From CAZPUI01 sp964415525 (lineage in GTDB: Bacteria; Acidobacteriota; Holophagae; Holophagales; Holophagaceae), in assembly GCA_964415525.1 (NCBI GenBank), contig CAYQAS010000167.1, forward strand, positions 1 through 7,437: a stretch of DNA of 7,437 bases. The letters are read 5' to 3'. A model generated the notes under the pieces. That model worked only from the letters and a program-made list of their open reading frames with translations. It had not been told where the DNA came from and did not search any database. Within the stretch, counting starts at the first letter, position 1; each line of letters starts with the position of its first letter. Both the position numbers and the translations under genes were made by a program. Positions 5,415 through 7,437 of the stretch are shown piece by piece.

Positions 5415-5500
5415 GGGGCCCTCCTCAACACAAAAGAGTTGCATGTTGAGATCCAAATGTTAACCTAAAGTCGAAACGCATGTTCGTCAAGGGAGACTTC
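5415..5500. promoter_or_regulatory. Divergent control region with repeated TGTT half-sites
   Basis: These 86 bases separate the two divergent regulators. A perfect 7-bp inverted repeat, CTCAACA (5424-5430) and TGTTGAG (5444-5450) with 13 bases between, overlaps the ribosome binding site of the ner-like gene. The half-site recurs in direct orientation as ATGTT at 5443, 5457 and 5480. GCATGTT occurs twice (5441-5447, 5478-5484). The palindrome GTTAAC lies at 5459-5464. This is the layout expected for operators shared by two repressors. No strong -10/-35 pair stands out. A weak plus-strand option is TTGCAT (5439) with TAACCT (5461). Confidence 0.45.
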
Positions 5501-5953
5501 GTGGAGCCGCTACCAGCCGTTGCCGTCAGAATCCGCGACGCTCGCGAGTCCAAAGGACTCACGCAGGCAGCACTCGCGGCTCGGCTAGGGACCACACGAT
5601 CCCAAGTGACCATCTGGGAGACTGGTGGGCGAAATCCCTCACCAACCTCATTGAATGATTTGGCTCAAGCCCTGGAAGTGAACGTGGAGTGGCTATCCAA
5701 GGGTACTGGCCCCGTCAGACCTTCGTCAGCCATGAAGGGCATGGTGGATCCAGATTTGCTTAGCTTGGTGATGCGGTTGACCTCTGTCGCATTCGAGGAA
5801 AGAGGGCTGGATACAGCGTCACCTCGCTTCACCCAGGTGGTCTCTATCGTTTACGCGGCCTGCGCGGTGATATGGGCGGCAACAGAGACTGGAGAATCCT
5901 CTCAGTTCCAGAACCACATCAAGTCCGCCATCGCCCTGGCGCTCGGAGCCTAA
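5501..5953 (+). CDS. XRE-family HTH regulator, phage-repressor-like
   Basis: This is a 150-residue cytoplasmic DNA-binding protein. The N-terminal half is a standard Xre helix-turn-helix: VRIRDARESKGLTQAALAARLG, then TRSQVTIWETGGRNPS and the closing LAQALEVNVEWLSKGTGP. The C-terminal half (about 74-150) is helical, starts VDPDLLSLVMRL, and has no peptidase or zinc motif. It resembles the short oligomerisation tails of some phage regulators (my inference). I start at GTG 5501 because AAGGGAG lies five bases upstream. An ATG at 5480 adds seven residues but has no ribosome binding site. It is the only plus-strand gene in the window and is divergent from the ner-like gene. The stop TAA (5951-5953) overlaps the stop of the convergent membrane-protein gene (CTA at 5950-5952), so the two genes meet tail to tail without room for a terminator. 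Confidence 0.82.
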   Translation: MEPLPAVAVRIRDARESKGLTQAALAARLGTTRSQVTIWETGGRNPSPTSLNDLAQALEVNVEWLSKGTGPVRPSSAMKGMVDPDLLSLVMRLTSVAFEERGLDTASPRFTQVVSIVYAACAVIWAATETGESSQFQNHIKSAIALALGA

Positions 5954-6603
5954 TCAGGTCGGCGAAGGGGTGCAACATTCTCTGAGGCCTCGGCGATTTG
6001 GGCCTCGGTACCTGCTGGCGTCACCTCATCAGTTTCAACGGTACTCGCGACATCGGTTGGAGTTGCCTGATGCAGATTCTTCCGTTCCTCCGGTAGGAAC
6101 ACGTATCCGCAGGCTTCGCAGCGCCAATGTGTTTCCGCCACATGTTTCTTGTCGGTCCATGTGGCGTGACGGGTTTCAAGATCGTGATCGGCGTACCAAG
6201 AAAATAGCATCGCAACCACGCCCAGAAGGATCATCATCCAGCCGAAGCACCCACTCGATGAAGGCGCGAAAACCGCGACCAGAGCCCCCGCAAGAACCAG
6301 GACTGCTCCCAGCACGAAGAACTGATGCTGGCTCTGGGGTTCTGATCCTGGATCAAGTTCGTCCAGTCGTGGGTTGCCTCCCACGAACGACGTACGTTTC
6401 CCATCAATGAAGAAGTGCCCGCGTGGGCGCGAGGCCAACTGCTCTGAGAGCTTCCAGGTTCTACTCGATCCGTCGTTGGGGCATCGGAACTCCTCCGCGA
6501 GAGTCGGATCCCCTTTGGTACTCATGCCCAGTTTGTTGAACAAGTCTAGAAGGGCTTCCAGGATCTGCTGGATGACCCGAGGATCAACGGTATCTGGTGA
6601 CAT
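5950..6603 (-). CDS. Unrecognised two-helix membrane protein with a CxxC zinc-knuckle-like motif
   Basis: I do not recognise this 217-residue protein. The N-terminal ~90 residues are soluble, with an FRCPNDG motif at 39-45. Two membrane helices follow, about 95-113 (FFVLGAVLVLAGALVAVFA) and 119-137 (CFGWMMILLGVVAMLFSWY), forming a hairpin. A soluble C-terminal part begins with charged residues and carries WRCEACGYVF (Cys162, Cys165), a half zinc-ribbon or rubredoxin-like knuckle. An acidic, low-complexity tail ends the protein. The start ATG at 6603 has GGAGG four bases upstream. Longer in-frame starts reach 6696 but lack one. It is convergent with the XRE gene, with overlapping stops, and faces the deaminase terminator upstream. 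With both Cys-containing ends likely on the same side, it could be a small membrane sensor or anchor. That function is a guess. Confidence 0.72.
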   Translation of the reverse strand: MSPDTVDPRVIQQILEALLDLFNKLGMSTKGDPTLAEEFRCPNDGSSRTWKLSEQLASRPRGHFFIDGKRTSFVGGNPRLDELDPGSEPQSQHQFFVLGAVLVLAGALVAVFAPSSSGCFGWMMILLGVVAMLFSWYADHDLETRHATWTDKKHVAETHWRCEACGYVFLPEERKNLHQATPTDVASTVETDEVTPAGTEAQIAEASENVAPLRRPD

Positions 6604-6738
6604 GAAACCTCCGAGTAGCGATGGGTGTTTTGGATTACCCATTGTTAATCGAAGGCCCGCTCCTGTCCTGCGGAAGGAGCATGCCAAGAGGGCCATCCGA
6701 AGATGTCCGGCCCCCCGAATTCAGGATGGGGTTTAACC

Positions 6739-6779
6739 GAGAAGCAGAAACCCCAGTGGCGCGGTTGCGACCACTGGGG
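6739..6779 (-). terminator. Intrinsic terminator of the adenosine deaminase gene
   Basis: A perfect 9-bp stem, CCCCAGTGG with CCACTGGGG (6751-6759 and 6771-6779), has an 11-nt loop. On the minus strand it is followed at once by TTTCTGCTTCT. It lies about 80 nt past the deaminase stop codon, on the correct strand. A 15-bp palindrome, CGTCGGA-A-TCCGACG (6837-6851), sits five bases after the stop and may add structure or be a protein site. Confidence 0.8.
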
Positions 6780-6856
6780 CATCCGGTCTTAACTGAACTG
6801 CATTAGGCCAATCGGCCCCCCTTCCTTGCTTCGTTTCGTCGGAATCCGACGGATCC

Positions 6857-7437
6857 CTACAGGTGTTCCTTTTTGCTCTCCAAGCTGCCGGGCGTCAGGT
6901 CCCGCAGTTCCTGGAGCACTTCCGCCAGCATGGCGCGCTTCACGGCATAGGGCAGGAAGGCGCTCTTGAAGCCCATGAGGATGAGATCCTTGATCTCATC
7001 GAAACTGAAGCCGAGCTTCTCGTGGAGCATCAGATACTCGCGGCTCAGGGTCGTGCCGGTCACGAGGCGATTGTCCGTGTTGACTGTCACCCGCAGCCCG
7101 AGGTCGTAGAAGAGGCGGATGGGGTGATCCTCCCAGCGCTTCACGGCCTTGGTCTGCACGTTGCTGCTGGGGCAGATCTCCAGCGGGATGCGGTGGTCGT
7201 TGACGTAGTTGAGGAGATCGCCGTCCTCGATGAGCCGCACGCCGTGGCCGATGCGGTGGGCGCCGCAGGCGTGGATGGCCTGGTGGATGCTCTCGGGTCC
7301 GTAGGCCTCGCCGGCGTGGAGGGTGCAGTTGATGTTGTTCGCCAGCACCCGGCTGAAGGCGTCCTTGTGCCGCTTGGCGGGGAAGTCCTCCTCGGCGCCC
7401 GCCAGGTCGTAGCCCACGACGCCCTTGTTCTTGAAGG
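6857..7437 (-). CDS. Adenosine deaminase family protein, C-terminal part
   Basis: This is a metal-dependent hydrolase of the amidohydrolase superfamily that converts adenosine to inosine in purine salvage. The 5' part is outside the window and 192 codons are present, somewhat over half the usual 330-345. The first full codon is at 7435. Family motifs appear in order: GYDLAGAEE, the HAGE catalytic motif (zinc-site His and proton-donor Glu), RIGHG with its conserved His, EICPSSN in the substrate region, and VNTDNR, where the Asp is the zinc ligand. The last motif is TDD in mammalian enzymes; TDN is, from memory, usual in a bacterial subgroup, so this is not evidence of inactivity. The C-terminal region is Lys/Glu-rich and ends KKEHL. 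It looks like a normal single gene with its own terminator, unrelated to the accessory block beside it. Confidence 0.9.
   Translation of the reverse strand, partial: FKNKGVVGYDLAGAEEDFPAKRHKDAFSRVLANNINCTLHAGEAYGPESIHQAIHACGAHRIGHGVRLIEDGDLLNYVNDHRIPLEICPSSNVQTKAVKRWEDHPIRLFYDLGLRVTVNTDNRLVTGTTLSREYLMLHEKLGFSFDEIKDLILMGFKSAFLPYAVKRAMLAEVLQELRDLTPGSLESKKEHL

Noticed and set aside
1..7437. CRISPR array, tRNA or rRNA genes, reverse transcriptase or group II intron domain V
   Set aside because: No regularly spaced repeats, no cloverleaf or T-loop context, no RT motifs and no GAAA-capped domain V-like stem were seen on either strand.

Overview
The window comes from a high-GC Gram-negative bacterium. 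It encodes a tripartite efflux pump with a TolC-type outer-membrane channel and a probable periplasmic lipoprotein adaptor, and its chromosomal genes are mostly GC-rich. The style fits Acidobacteriota such as Holophagae, or a deltaproteobacterium, but nothing here fixes the genus. Every gene except one (5501-5953) lies on the minus strand, so the text below reads from right to left.

Right edge (6857-7437): the C-terminal half of an adenosine deaminase, followed downstream by an intrinsic terminator. This looks like ordinary chromosomal backbone. Middle (5181-6603): a small accessory block holding an unrecognised two-helix membrane protein with a CxxC knuckle, an XRE-family repressor-like protein and a divergently transcribed Ner-like (phage Mu type) regulator. 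The 86 bp between the two regulators is full of TGTT half-sites and resembles a phage c/ner immunity switch, but no other phage genes are present.

Centre (about 3423-5000): an IS4-family insertion sequence with an intact DDE/YREK transposase. Its terminal repeats could not be assigned. The transposase start appears to be translationally coupled to an 18-codon leader ORF. On the opposite strand, a promoter-like sequence (TTGGCC-16-TATAAT) precedes several hairpins and a terminator-like hairpin. Together these would make an antisense RNA of about 200 nt over the leader ORF start, comparable in logic to RNA-OUT of IS10, which belongs to the same family. This is the most interesting prediction in the window and it is untested.

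Left (1-3328): a five-gene metal-resistance operon reading to the left. It contains an ArsR/SmtB metal sensor, a small Cys/His periplasmic protein (CzcI-like in size and position only), an outer-membrane factor, a lipoprotein adaptor with His-rich ends, and the first 106 codons of the RND permease, which runs off the window. Overlapping start and stop codons (4, 4 and 11 nt) link most of these genes. The sensor should repress the operon and release it when metal binds. The pump would then export divalent metal, or possibly Cu/Ag, from the periplasm or cytoplasm. The IS lies directly upstream in the same orientation and may affect expression of the operon.
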